DNA of 8,429 nucleotides from Anaerolineales bacterium (GTDB taxonomy: Bacteria > Chloroflexota > Anaerolineae > Anaerolineales > UBA6663): NCBI GenBank assembly GCA_016789245.1, contig JAEURM010000073.1, forward strand, positions 1 through 8,429, read 5' to 3'. The notes under the pieces were generated by a model. The model saw only the letters and a program-made list of their open reading frames with translations. It was not told the DNA's origin and ran no database searches. Within the stretch, counting starts at the first letter, position 1, and each line of letters opens with the position of its first letter. The translations under genes were made by a program, and so were the position numbers. Positions 1 to 6,626 of this stretch are shown piece after piece.

Positions 1-1
1 G

Positions 2-283
2 CAGGGTTTTGTGCTAAGCATGCCGGTGGATAGTGTGGAGCGCGGGCTAGTGGCGTGGGAGGCGTGGCACCTCACCACGCAGGTGGATGCGGCGGAACAT
101 TGGCCTACGGTGCTTCAAGCCATCCGGTGCCACCAATCGCAATTGCCCTCACTGGGTGATGTGCTCAATTTGCCAGAAGAAGTTCTCCGTCGGGTGTGGG
201 GCCGCAACACGTTCTACCGCGCGTATAGTTTGGTAAACGGCGGGCGGCGTGTGGAAATCGATGTGTTTGAAGGCCTGCGTTAA
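2..283 (+). CDS. C-terminal part of a probable PIG-L/LmbE-family deacetylase (5' end outside window)
   Basis: The frame is open from the window edge (codons from position 2) to TAA at 281-283, giving 93 visible residues, so the true start lies upstream. The GTG at 11 is not needed as a start. The visible part contains a segment ending in IRCHQSQL, then a run around FYRAYSLVNGGRRVE and DVFEGLR. From memory this resembles the C-terminal tail of PIG-L (LmbE-like) N-acetylglucosaminyl deacetylases, where a Lys/Arg-rich helix ending in H-x-SQ is common. The N-terminal metal-binding HPDD-type motif that would prove the family is outside the window. Such enzymes remove acetyl groups from GlcNAc-type substrates in thiol-cofactor, glycolipid or antibiotic pathways; which one applies cannot be told. 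Only 2 nt separate it from the following methyltransferase, so the two are probably co-transcribed. The family call is moderate; the reading frame itself is secure. Confidence 0.6.
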   Translation, partial: QGFVLSMPVDSVERGLVAWEAWHLTTQVDAAEHWPTVLQAIRCHQSQLPSLGDVLNLPEEVLRRVWGRNTFYRAYSLVNGGRRVEIDVFEGLR

Positions 284-285
284 AT

Positions 286-1059
286 ATGCCGCTCACTCAA
301 CCCTCTAAATTAGAACTGAACACCATCCGCGAACTGATTGAGTTTGATGATTTGCGCGTGCTAGAAATTGGCGCGGGCGATGGCCGCCTGACGTTTCCGT
401 TGGCTGGCCAAGCGGCACGCTGGGTGGCGCTAGACCCGGATGCGGATGAAGTGCGGCTGGCCGCTGATGAACTACGCGCTCAGCCACTGCCCGCCGTGCG
501 GCTAGCGCTGGGTGAAGCGCAAAAGCTGAGCTTTGAAAGCGAGAGCTTTGATATTGTTTTCTTCACTTGGTCACTGTGTTGAGTGCCCCATGCGCACATG
601 GCTTCAGCGGTCGCTGAAGCGCACCGCGTTCTCCGCTCCGGCGGCCTGCTGTTGGATATTCACCCCACGGATGAAGCATCCACGCTGGAAGTTTGGTACG
701 CCACCAGCAAAGATTCCGCTCTAGAAGTGAGTGAGGCTAATTTAGAAGCCGTTACCCGTATTCACCTTGGCCCGTTAGAGCATGATACGGCCACCCGCCT
801 AGATTTCACCAAAGCCACGGAAGCGTTGGTGGAGCCGCTGGATGTTTTGTTTGATTTGGCCGCCGTGAAGACGTTTGAGTACCAATATTTTTTTGACTCT
901 TTGGATGAGTTAACCGATTACTTTCAAGATAACCATGAACACGCCCGTGCCAGCGATGATTTACTAGAGCGCGCCGCCGTGGCCCTCAGCCGCGCACCCA
1001 CCCCGCCCAAACTTGTGATTGTGCAACGCACCGTGGTGGCGGCGTTGCGAAAAATCTAA
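286..1059 (+). CDS. Class I SAM-dependent methyltransferase, probable selenoprotein (in-frame UGA at 580-582)
   Basis: The frame opens with ATG at 286, 2 nt after the previous stop, and ends with TAA at 1057-1059. Reading UGA 580-582 as an amino acid gives 257 residues. Rossmann-fold methyltransferase motifs run in order across the UGA. Motif I (VLEIGAGDGRL) is at about 25-35, the acidic residue after strand 2 (VALDPD) is D50, motif II/post-II (FDIVFFTWSLC-U-VP) is at 88-101, and RVLRSGG is at 114-120, followed by LLLDIHP. Stopping at UGA would leave 98 residues lacking half the fold. The downstream part (158 codons from a GTG at 583) would lack the SAM-binding half. Position 99 is one where I would expect Cys, Ser or a similar residue in relatives, and C98 precedes it, which would give an adjacent Cys-Sec pair. 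A hairpin at 601-620 fits a bacterial SECIS element. The substrate is unknown. The alternative is a nonsense mutation or a sequencing error. There is no clear Shine-Dalgarno sequence; translation is probably coupled to the upstream gene. Confidence 0.72.
580..582 (+). other. In-frame UGA codon, candidate selenocysteine site (residue 99)
   Basis: The TGA sits in phase with the ATG at 286 (98 sense codons before it) and with the open frame to 1059. It lies between TGT (Cys98) and GTG-CCC (Val-Pro) inside the conserved SLCxVP-like segment that ends strand 4 of the methyltransferase fold. It is the only in-frame stop between 286 and 1057. Selenocysteine is favoured over other readings because the remaining genes here use TGA as a normal stop (for example at 1952-1954 and 2794-2796) and because a SECIS-like hairpin follows at the right distance. 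Confidence 0.65.
583..620 (+). promoter_or_regulatory. Candidate bacterial SECIS element
   Basis: GCTTCAGC (601-608) pairs perfectly with GCTGAAGC (613-620) around the tetraloop GGTC (609-612). The first loop G is preceded by 26 nt after the UGA. Known bacterial SECIS elements lie inside the coding region just after the UGA, with a short stem capped by a small loop. One of the first two loop bases is G, roughly 16-37 nt from the UGA, and SelB recognises the loop. All of these hold here. The GGUC loop also matches what I recall of the E. coli fdhF loop, although the bulged U of that element is missing. An 8-bp perfect stem at this position is unlikely by chance, roughly one in a thousand over the possible placements by my rough estimate. 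It lies in codons for ASAVAEA, so amphipathic-helix coding could contribute. Confidence 0.65.
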
Positions 1060-1063
1060 AGCG

Positions 1064-1954
1064 ATGAAAACCTCCCCCGCCCTCCACAGCTTTACTCATC
1101 CAATGGCTCTGTTCGCCACGGTTACGCTTTTGTTGAATGCCTTAGTGTTTCAGCCGCTGTGGCCCAATTGGCTCACCGGCAAGTTGAGTGATTTAGCTTG
1201 GATGGTTCTGGCCCCTCTGCTGTTAGCCGCCGAGCTAGCGCCGCTGGGCTTTGGCCGCGCTGTGCGGGTGTTCAGCCTAGTTGCCGTGGGGCTAACGCTG
1301 GTGGCCGCAAAAAGCATCGCGCCGCTGAACGCCGCTGTACTTCAGTTTTTCGCCAGCTTTGGTTTCCCGCTCAAACTGGCCCTAGATGCCTCAGACTTAA
1401 TTGTTTTGCCCGGCCTCCTAATTCCTTGGCACATTTGGGAATACACGCCCCGCCCGGCCCGCATCACGTGGGCACACTCCGCCGCGCTGAGTTTTGCCGT
1501 TCTCGCATTATTAGCTGATTCACCCGCGCCGCGCCCACCCGCCTTTGATTGCATTGAAGAAGAGCCGGAAGGCAGTCTCATCGCTCGCCGCAGTTATATT
1601 AGTTATGCTTATTTTTCGGGTGAGCAACGTGAATCCACCTACTTTGTGAGCGAAGATGGTGGCCGAACATGGGCCGAGAATCCCAATCAAGACGATGAGA
1701 AGTTTTACTGCACGATTAAAACGCAAAGCGCCATCGGTTTGGATGAAGATGCCAGAGATTTTTTTGCGGTGGCGGGCCAAGGGGTGTACGTTTCAGCCGA
1801 TGCGGGGCAAACGCTGACGCGCGAAAAAGAGTTGCCCACCATTTATGATTTAGAAGCGCATTGGAGCACCAATACTTTGATTGTGGCCGCCGAGGATTTG
1901 TGGGTGCGCATGCCGGATGGTGAGTGGACGTTGGCGCTAAAAGGCTCGGAATGA
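1064..1954 (+). CDS. Membrane protein with TGKLSD motif and C-terminal Asp-box (BNR) domain
   Basis: I chose ATG at 1064, 4 nt after the methyltransferase stop, because an earlier GTG at 1019 would overlap that gene for no reason. The product has 296 residues. Residues 1-152 are strongly hydrophobic with about five membrane segments (roughly 12-32, 44-58, 67-82, 90-122 and 136-151). After the first segment comes the motif TGKLSD (38-43), which I recall from an uncharacterised family of bacterial membrane proteins. Residues 153-296 are soluble. They carry a textbook Asp-box, SEDGGRTW (196-203), and a degenerate second one, SADAGQTL (244-251), as in YCF48/sialidase-type beta-propeller repeats. 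Two repeats are too few for a whole propeller. Residues C163 and C216 in this part could form a disulfide if it lies outside the membrane. The function is unknown. The end overlaps the next gene by ATGA, indicating translational coupling. Confidence 0.75.
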   Translation: MKTSPALHSFTHPMALFATVTLLLNALVFQPLWPNWLTGKLSDLAWMVLAPLLLAAELAPLGFGRAVRVFSLVAVGLTLVAAKSIAPLNAAVLQFFASFGFPLKLALDASDLIVLPGLLIPWHIWEYTPRPARITWAHSAALSFAVLALLADSPAPRPPAFDCIEEEPEGSLIARRSYISYAYFSGEQRESTYFVSEDGGRTWAENPNQDDEKFYCTIKTQSAIGLDEDARDFFAVAGQGVYVSADAGQTLTREKELPTIYDLEAHWSTNTLIVAAEDLWVRMPDGEWTLALKGSE

Positions 1955-2796
1955 GTTCGGCTCAATTTCCGCCCGCCACATGGCGGCTACTGCGCACGCC
2001 GCCGTTGGCTGGCCCGCTGAACATGGCGATTGATGAAGCCATTTTGCTGGCCATTGCGGAAAGGCAAGCACCGCCCACTCTGCGCTTTTTTGCGTGGGAA
2101 CCGGCCTGCCTTTCTTTGGGCTACGCTCAACCGGTGAGTGATGTGGATGCGGCGCGGCTGGCGGAGCGCGGCTGGGGTTTGGTGCGCCGGCCCACCGGCG
2201 GGCGGGCCATTCTGCACACAGATGAACTAACATACAGCGTACTTGCGCCAATGGGTGAGCCGCGCGTGCTGGGTGGCGTAATTGAAAGCTACCGCCAACT
2301 CAGCCTCGGCCTTCTACGCGGCTTAGAAATTCTCGGCTTAAACGCCAACGCCGAGAAAAAAGAAAAATCACCCACTCAGCCAAGCACCCAATCCCAAAAT
2401 CCCGTTTGCTTTGAAGTGCCTTCGGATTACGAGATTACGGCCAACGGGCAAAAACTGCTGGGGAGTGCGCAGGTGCGTAAGAAGGGCGTGGTTCTGCAAC
2501 ACGGCACGTTGCCGCTGGTGGGTGAGATTGCGCGGATTTGTGAGGCTTTAGTGTTTGCGGATGAAGCGGAACGCGCCAACGCTAAAGAGCGCGTGCGCAC
2601 ACGGGCCACCACGCTGGAAGCGGTGCTGGGTACAGCGCCCACATGGAACGAAGCGGCGCACGCTCTGCAAAACGGTTTTAGCCACGCGCTCAATCTCAAT
2701 TTTGAATTGGGGGAGCTTTCCGCGCTAGAGCGTGAACACACCCAGCGGCTGTTAGCAGAAAAATACGCCGCTCAAGTTTGGACCGCCCGCGTCTGA
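1951..2796 (+). CDS. lipM: Octanoyltransferase LipM-type (lipoate-protein ligase A superfamily)
   Basis: ATG at 1951 overlaps the preceding TGA (ATGA); a farther in-frame GTG at 1924 is less plausible. The product has 281 residues, the usual size for LipM. The BPL/LPL catalytic fold is recognisable. RRPTGGRAILH (79-89) is the signature glycine-rich strand and ELTYSV follows. The segment C153-FEVPSDYEI then NGQKLLGSAQ (165-174) matches LipM, with C153 as the probable acyl-thioester nucleophile and K168 as the conserved lysine. True LplA ligases lack that cysteine. LipM moves octanoate from acyl carrier protein to the lipoyl domain of a target such as GcvH, the first step of lipoate synthesis in the cytoplasm before LipA sulfur insertion. 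No lipA or gcvH is visible here. A hydrophilic low-complexity insertion (about 135-151) sits just before the catalytic Cys. LipL-type or ligase activity cannot be excluded. Confidence 0.83.
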   Translation: MSSAQFPPATWRLLRTPPLAGPLNMAIDEAILLAIAERQAPPTLRFFAWEPACLSLGYAQPVSDVDAARLAERGWGLVRRPTGGRAILHTDELTYSVLAPMGEPRVLGGVIESYRQLSLGLLRGLEILGLNANAEKKEKSPTQPSTQSQNPVCFEVPSDYEITANGQKLLGSAQVRKKGVVLQHGTLPLVGEIARICEALVFADEAERANAKERVRTRATTLEAVLGTAPTWNEAAHALQNGFSHALNLNFELGELSALEREHTQRLLAEKYAAQVWTARV

Positions 2797-2884
2797 AACA
2801 CGGACGCTTCGCATACGGATATTAAAGGGAAAACACGGAAAACCCGTGTTCATCTGCGCTCTTCCGTGGCCTTCTGTGTTTCAG
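2793..2884. terminator. Nested inverted repeat between convergent genes, possible bidirectional terminator
   Basis: An outer stem is formed by 2793-2804 (CTGAAACACGGA) with 2873-2884 (TCTGTGTTTCAG), 12 pairs including one G-U. An inner hairpin is AACACGG (2832-2838) with CCGTGTT (2844-2850) around a 5-nt loop. The outer left arm overlaps the lipM stop codon, and the sbcC stop lies 23 nt beyond the right arm. There is no clear T-run after either arm, so a classical intrinsic terminator is not shown. The position between two converging genes makes a transcription-ending role likely. The arms share CACGG/CCGTG wording, so this may also be a dispersed palindromic repeat. The spacer 2797-2906 holds no gene. 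Confidence 0.45.
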
Positions 2885-2906
2885 CCCCAAAGCCGCTTCA
2901 TCTGTT

Positions 2907-5168
2907 TTAGACCACCGCAATCTCAGAGCCATCGGGCGTTTTCGTAATCTCAATCCGCGCCGGGAAGGCATCCTTCAACTCATCAATATGCGTCACCACC
3001 AAAACCCGGTCAAAATCATCTTGCACGGCGTTAATGGCTTCCACCAGCCGCTCACGGCCTACGGCATCTAGCACACCAAAGCCCTCATCAATAATCAGCG
3101 TGTGCAGTTGCGTGCCAGCCCGCCGCGCCAGCAGTTGACTCAGCGCAATGCGAATGGCAAAGTTCACGCGGAAGGCCTCCCCGCCGGAGTACAGCTCATA
3201 AGCGCGCGTGCCCAATTCATCCGCAATTTCAATATCCAGCGTCTCACGCACATCACCGGCCTGCGTCTCTCGTTGCATCTTAAAGCGCAAGAGCATGCGC
3301 CCATCCGTAATGCGGCCCAACAGGCGGTTGGCGGCGGCTTCAATTTCCGGCACAGCCGTTTCAATAATCATGGCTGGCACGCCTTTCTTGCCAAAGGCCT
3401 CCCGCAATTCTTCCAACACGCCTTTGCTTTCCGCTAATTGCAAACGTTCCGCGCGCCGCGCCTCCCGCAGTTGCGCCTGAGACTCTAACGCGCGCAATTT
3501 TTGCTCCGCCGCGCCCAGTCGCGCTTTGGCAAACGTATCTTCTTGCCGCAATTGGTCTAGCGCGCGTTGCTTGCCCTCAGCACCTTGTAATACCACGCGG
3601 TGCTCCTCCGCCTCGGCTTGCACTTTGGCCTGCGCGCGTTGGTCTTCATCCCGCGCCTTCACCCAGCGCTCGCGCCTCTGCAATAAACCCGCAATGCGTT
3701 CTTGCGCCGCGCTAGCCTGCTCCAACGCCGCACGCAGTTCACCCACTTTTTCCGTCAGCGCCGGTTTCTGTTTCAGTTCCAACGCAAAGGCCACCAAATC
3801 TTTATCCATCCGCGCTTGCTCATCTGCGTAGGTTTTTAGTTGGGCGTTGTTTTCGCGGTAAAGATTGCGCCGCGCTTCAACCTCCGCATTCAACTGATGC
3901 ATGGCCTCCGCGAGTTGAGAAGCCAGCGCCTGCTCTTCGGCGTGAGTCTGCGTGCGCCGCGCCTCGGCTTCGGCATGCAGTTGTTGTATCAGTTCGGCGC
4001 GCTGAGCGTCCGTGAGCGGTTGCCCACACGTGGGGCACAACGCTTCCGTGGCGCTCTGCAAATTGGCGAGGCGCGTGGTGAGCTTCGTCAGCTCCGTTTG
4101 CGCGGCTTGCGTGAGCCGGTGCTTAGTTTGTGTGGCTTCGGCCTCAGTGCTGGCAATGCGCTTCTTTAGGCCTTCCGCTTCTTGTTGCGCCGCTTCGTTC
4201 TGCCCGCGCAGTTGAGCGGCCAATTCACCGGCCACGCGCCGCGCTTCGGCCAAACGTTCCCGCTCGGCGTCCACTTCATCTAAATCCCGCACACGCCGCT
4301 CGGTTCTCTCAATCTCCCGCGCCAGTTCTGCCGTGTTGGCCTGTTTTTGCGCGGATTCCAAGTCTGCGTCCAGCGTGGCCAGTTCGCCTTCAGCCGCGCG
4401 CACCCGGCGGGCCAAATCATCCGCTTGGCGTTGCAAAGCCACCAACGCCTGCCGCGCGGATTCAATCTGCGCCCACTCGACCTCCGCCTGTTTCAGCCGT
4501 TCGTTCACCGTGATAACGCTAGCCTGCGCGGCCGTCAGGTCACGTTCGTAATCGGGCCGCCGCGCCAGTTCATTTTCAATTTCATTCAGCACGGCTTCCA
4601 ATCCGGCCAGTTGCCCATCCACCGTTTTTATTTTGGCTTTCGCGCGGTCTTCGTACTCTTCCCACGCCTGCAAACCCAAAATATCCGAGAGCACTTGCTT
4701 GCGCTCGGTGGGCTTTTTGCTGGTGAACTCATCTGCGTGGCCCTGCACCAAGTAAGCGGAGTTTACAAACGTCTCGTAGTTCAGCCTCAGCAGGCGGCTG
4801 ATTTTTTCTTGCGTCTTGGGGATGGTGGCTTCGGTGAGTGAGTTCCACTTGCCGTTGACGCGCGCTTGCAAATCTAATTGGCCTCCCGCGCCGCGTCCCA
4901 CGCGTTTGGTGCGGCTCACTTTGTAAACGTCCTCACCCAGCGCAAACGTAAACTCCACGCGCATTTCGCTCTGGCCCTGATGCACCAGCTCTTCATCTTT
5001 TTTGGCGCGCGCGCGGCTCCACAGCACCCACGTCATGGCATCCAGCAAAGAGGATTTGCCCGCGCCATTTTCGCCCGTGAGCACGGCCACATGCAAACCC
5101 GTAAAATCCAGCGGCGCGGGATTTTTATAGGCGAGGAAGTTTTTGAGTTCTAGTCTGAGAGGAATCAT
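2907..5168 (-). CDS. sbcC: SbcC/Rad50-like SMC-family ATPase of the SbcCD nuclease
   Basis: ATG at 5168-5166, TAA at 2909-2907, 753 residues. The N-terminal ATPase half has IPLRLELKNFLAY and Walker A GENGAGKSS (32-40), then the Q-loop-like stretch around SAYLVQG. Long coiled-coil arms rich in Glu, Ala, Arg and Gln (about 165-590) flank a zinc hook CPTC (378-381). The C-terminal half carries the ABC signature YSGGE (660-664), Walker B LHTLIIDE with GFGVLD (D-loop) from 689, and the switch histidine in VLVVTH (727). All key ATPase residues are present. It would dimerise by zinc hooks and form the ATP-driven head that opens or tethers DNA ends for the partner nuclease SbcD, encoded just upstream on the same strand. 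At 753 residues it is clearly shorter than E. coli SbcC (about 1050) and nearer archaeal Rad50, because the coiled coils are short. No Shine-Dalgarno sequence is seen. Identification as Rad50/SbcC-type is secure. Confidence 0.95.
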   Translation of the reverse strand: MIPLRLELKNFLAYKNPAPLDFTGLHVAVLTGENGAGKSSLLDAMTWVLWSRARAKKDEELVHQGQSEMRVEFTFALGEDVYKVSRTKRVGRGAGGQLDLQARVNGKWNSLTEATIPKTQEKISRLLRLNYETFVNSAYLVQGHADEFTSKKPTERKQVLSDILGLQAWEEYEDRAKAKIKTVDGQLAGLEAVLNEIENELARRPDYERDLTAAQASVITVNERLKQAEVEWAQIESARQALVALQRQADDLARRVRAAEGELATLDADLESAQKQANTAELAREIERTERRVRDLDEVDAERERLAEARRVAGELAAQLRGQNEAAQQEAEGLKKRIASTEAEATQTKHRLTQAAQTELTKLTTRLANLQSATEALCPTCGQPLTDAQRAELIQQLHAEAEARRTQTHAEEQALASQLAEAMHQLNAEVEARRNLYRENNAQLKTYADEQARMDKDLVAFALELKQKPALTEKVGELRAALEQASAAQERIAGLLQRRERWVKARDEDQRAQAKVQAEAEEHRVVLQGAEGKQRALDQLRQEDTFAKARLGAAEQKLRALESQAQLREARRAERLQLAESKGVLEELREAFGKKGVPAMIIETAVPEIEAAANRLLGRITDGRMLLRFKMQRETQAGDVRETLDIEIADELGTRAYELYSGGEAFRVNFAIRIALSQLLARRAGTQLHTLIIDEGFGVLDAVGRERLVEAINAVQDDFDRVLVVTHIDELKDAFPARIEITKTPDGSEIAVV

Positions 5169-5381
5169 GTAAGGTGGTGAACACGAATTTCACGAATTGG
5201 CACAAAAATTATCTTTCTAGCCCGCCCGATGCTAAACACCTGCGAAGCCGAGCTTAAAGCATCTGGCTGAAATAACAAAGGGCGCTGAAGCGCCTATGGA
5301 GCGCGTTACATTTTTAGCCAGCTTTAGCTGGCTTCGTAATATCAGCCCGCCGATCAATCGGCGGGCGAAGTCTGGAAAAAG
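5169..5381. repeat. Hairpin-rich spacer between sbcD and sbcC
   Basis: This 213-nt gap contains no gene but holds a chain of palindromes. GATGCT (5228-5233) pairs with AGCATC (5258-5263) around a long loop. GGCGC (5281-5285) pairs with GCGCC (5290-5294). AGCCAGC (5316-5322) pairs with GCTGGCT (5327-5333) around TTTA. GCCCGCCGAT (5345-5354) pairs with ATCGGCGGGC (5357-5366), effectively 9 bp with a 4-nt loop. Nearer sbcC, CACGAATT occurs twice (5182-5189 and 5191-5198, period 9). Read on the minus strand, the array lies between the sbcD stop and the sbcC start. It could attenuate, process or stabilise the transcript, or simply be a cluster of REP-like dispersed elements. A promoter for sbcC inside it cannot be pointed out with confidence. 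Confidence 0.6.
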
Positions 5382-6626
5382 CTACTCCTCACCCAACAGC
5401 GTTTCCGCCGCTTGCAGAAGCAGGGCGGCGCGCTCTGATGTTTTGTTCTTGGCGTGGAAGTAGCGCTCCAACCATTGCGCGGGCGTGAGCGATTCTGCCG
5501 CGCCGCCCACGCCGGGCACGCGCACGGTGCGCTCCACTTTCACCGTAATACCTGCAATGTTGGCCACGCCGGCCGCGCTCAACGCCTGCTCTACTTCTCG
5601 CTTGCGGAAGAGCGGCTCTTGGCCCTCATCCATTTCGACTGTGACGCGCACCACGGCGTCCTTCAATGAACGGGCCGCAATTTTATCTAGCGCCGTTTGG
5701 GTTGGGTCAGCTTCGCCACGCGCATCAATTTCAATCACGTAAAAGGGCCGCGCCTGCACGCGCACAAATTCCCACGTGGTGGCGGCACGTTGCACATTGA
5801 GCCAGCAAAAACCTTTGGGTTGCGCCGCTTCGCCAAAATCTATGCGTTCCAGTGAGCCGGAATAAACCACCGGCGGCACCCCGCCCTCACCCCGTTCATT
5901 CGCGGTTAAATCTTGATGTTTGTGAATGTGCCCCAGCGCCACGTAATCCCACGCCGGATTGGCGAGGGCGGATTTGGCGATGACTAAATCTCGGCCGGCC
6001 ATCACACTGCGCTCACTGCCAAACTCCGCGCCACCCACCGAGAAGTGGCCGGCCAGCACGCGCGGCATATCTTTTTCCGCCGCTTGTTGCGCAAAATCCG
6101 CCAGCGTTTCACTCACGCGGGCTTCTAGCGCCCGGTCAAGCTCTTCCACTGAAGCGCCTTTCAGTTCTTCACTCACCAATAAACGAGAGCGCACCGGAAA
6201 CGGCATCCACGCCAAAAACAGCGGGCCGCTTTGGGTTTCAATAACACGCACATCTGGCTTGCGGCCCACTATGATGTTGGGCACGTCCAGCGTGGTGAAA
6301 ATATCAATGGAGGTGGCGCGGGCCGCTTGGCCGGGCACATCATGGTTGCCCACCAACAAGAAAACGGGAACCACTTCGGCCATCTGTTTGATGCGGCGTG
6401 CAAACTCGCGCTGTTGCGTGGGGTCAGGGTCACGCGTCTTAAACGCATCGCCCGCAAACAGAATCAAATCCGCATCGTGCGTGCGCGCGTACTCGGCTAC
6501 TTCATCCAGCCGGTTCAGAAAATCTTGAATGCGCGTGGAAATGCCAGTGGCCGGGTCAATCTTGCCGTAGTTTTCCATGCCCACGTGCAAATCGGCGAAG
6601 TGGAGGACGCGAATGGGCTGAGACAT
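5382..6626 (-). CDS. sbcD: SbcD/Mre11-like metallophosphoesterase nuclease subunit
   Basis: I start the gene at ATG 6626-6624, giving 414 residues that begin MSQPIRVLHFADLHVG. A longer frame reaches ATG at 6725, but its extra 33 residues are a translation of the upstream tandem repeat and overlap the end of the preceding gene. Calcineurin-type phosphoesterase motifs are in order: D12-x-H14 in HFADLHVG, GD60 in LILFAGDAF, GNHD (93-96), a later AGHFSV histidine, and GHIHKH. These residues bind two metal ions, typically manganese. The C-terminal third (about 270-414) is the less conserved capping and ATPase-binding region. SbcD is the nuclease of the SbcCD complex, which cleaves hairpins and blocked double-strand ends in the cytoplasm. 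It is followed on the same strand by sbcC after a 213-nt spacer, the usual D-then-C order. The family assignment is firm; the start is well supported by motif position. Confidence 0.94.
   Translation of the reverse strand: MSQPIRVLHFADLHVGMENYGKIDPATGISTRIQDFLNRLDEVAEYARTHDADLILFAGDAFKTRDPDPTQQREFARRIKQMAEVVPVFLLVGNHDVPGQAARATSIDIFTTLDVPNIIVGRKPDVRVIETQSGPLFLAWMPFPVRSRLLVSEELKGASVEELDRALEARVSETLADFAQQAAEKDMPRVLAGHFSVGGAEFGSERSVMAGRDLVIAKSALANPAWDYVALGHIHKHQDLTANERGEGGVPPVVYSGSLERIDFGEAAQPKGFCWLNVQRAATTWEFVRVQARPFYVIEIDARGEADPTQTALDKIAARSLKDAVVRVTVEMDEGQEPLFRKREVEQALSAAGVANIAGITVKVERTVRVPGVGGAAESLTPAQWLERYFHAKNKTSERAALLLQAAETLLGEE

Noticed and set aside
583..1059. Independent gene starting with GTG at 583
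   Set aside because: It begins in the middle of the methyltransferase fold directly after the UGA, lacks the SAM-binding half and has no ribosome binding site. It is the second half of the 286-1059 gene.
286..1059. Pseudogene by nonsense mutation
   Set aside because: Not excluded, but less favoured. The frame is otherwise intact, the position suits Cys/Sec, and a SECIS-like hairpin lies at the right distance. Reported as the main alternative.
1019..1063. Upstream start for the membrane protein at 1019
   Set aside because: It would overlap the methyltransferase 3' end out of frame. ATG at 1064 has normal operon spacing.
3102..4841. Several long plus-strand reading frames opposite sbcC
   Set aside because: They are antisense shadows of a GC-biased coiled-coil gene: Arg/Ala/Ser-rich translations with no motif, while the minus strand carries complete ATPase signatures.
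5281..5366. CRISPR array or tRNA in the sbcD-sbcC spacer
   Set aside because: The palindromes differ from each other and there is no regular repeat-spacer spacing. No cloverleaf with a TTC arm could be built.
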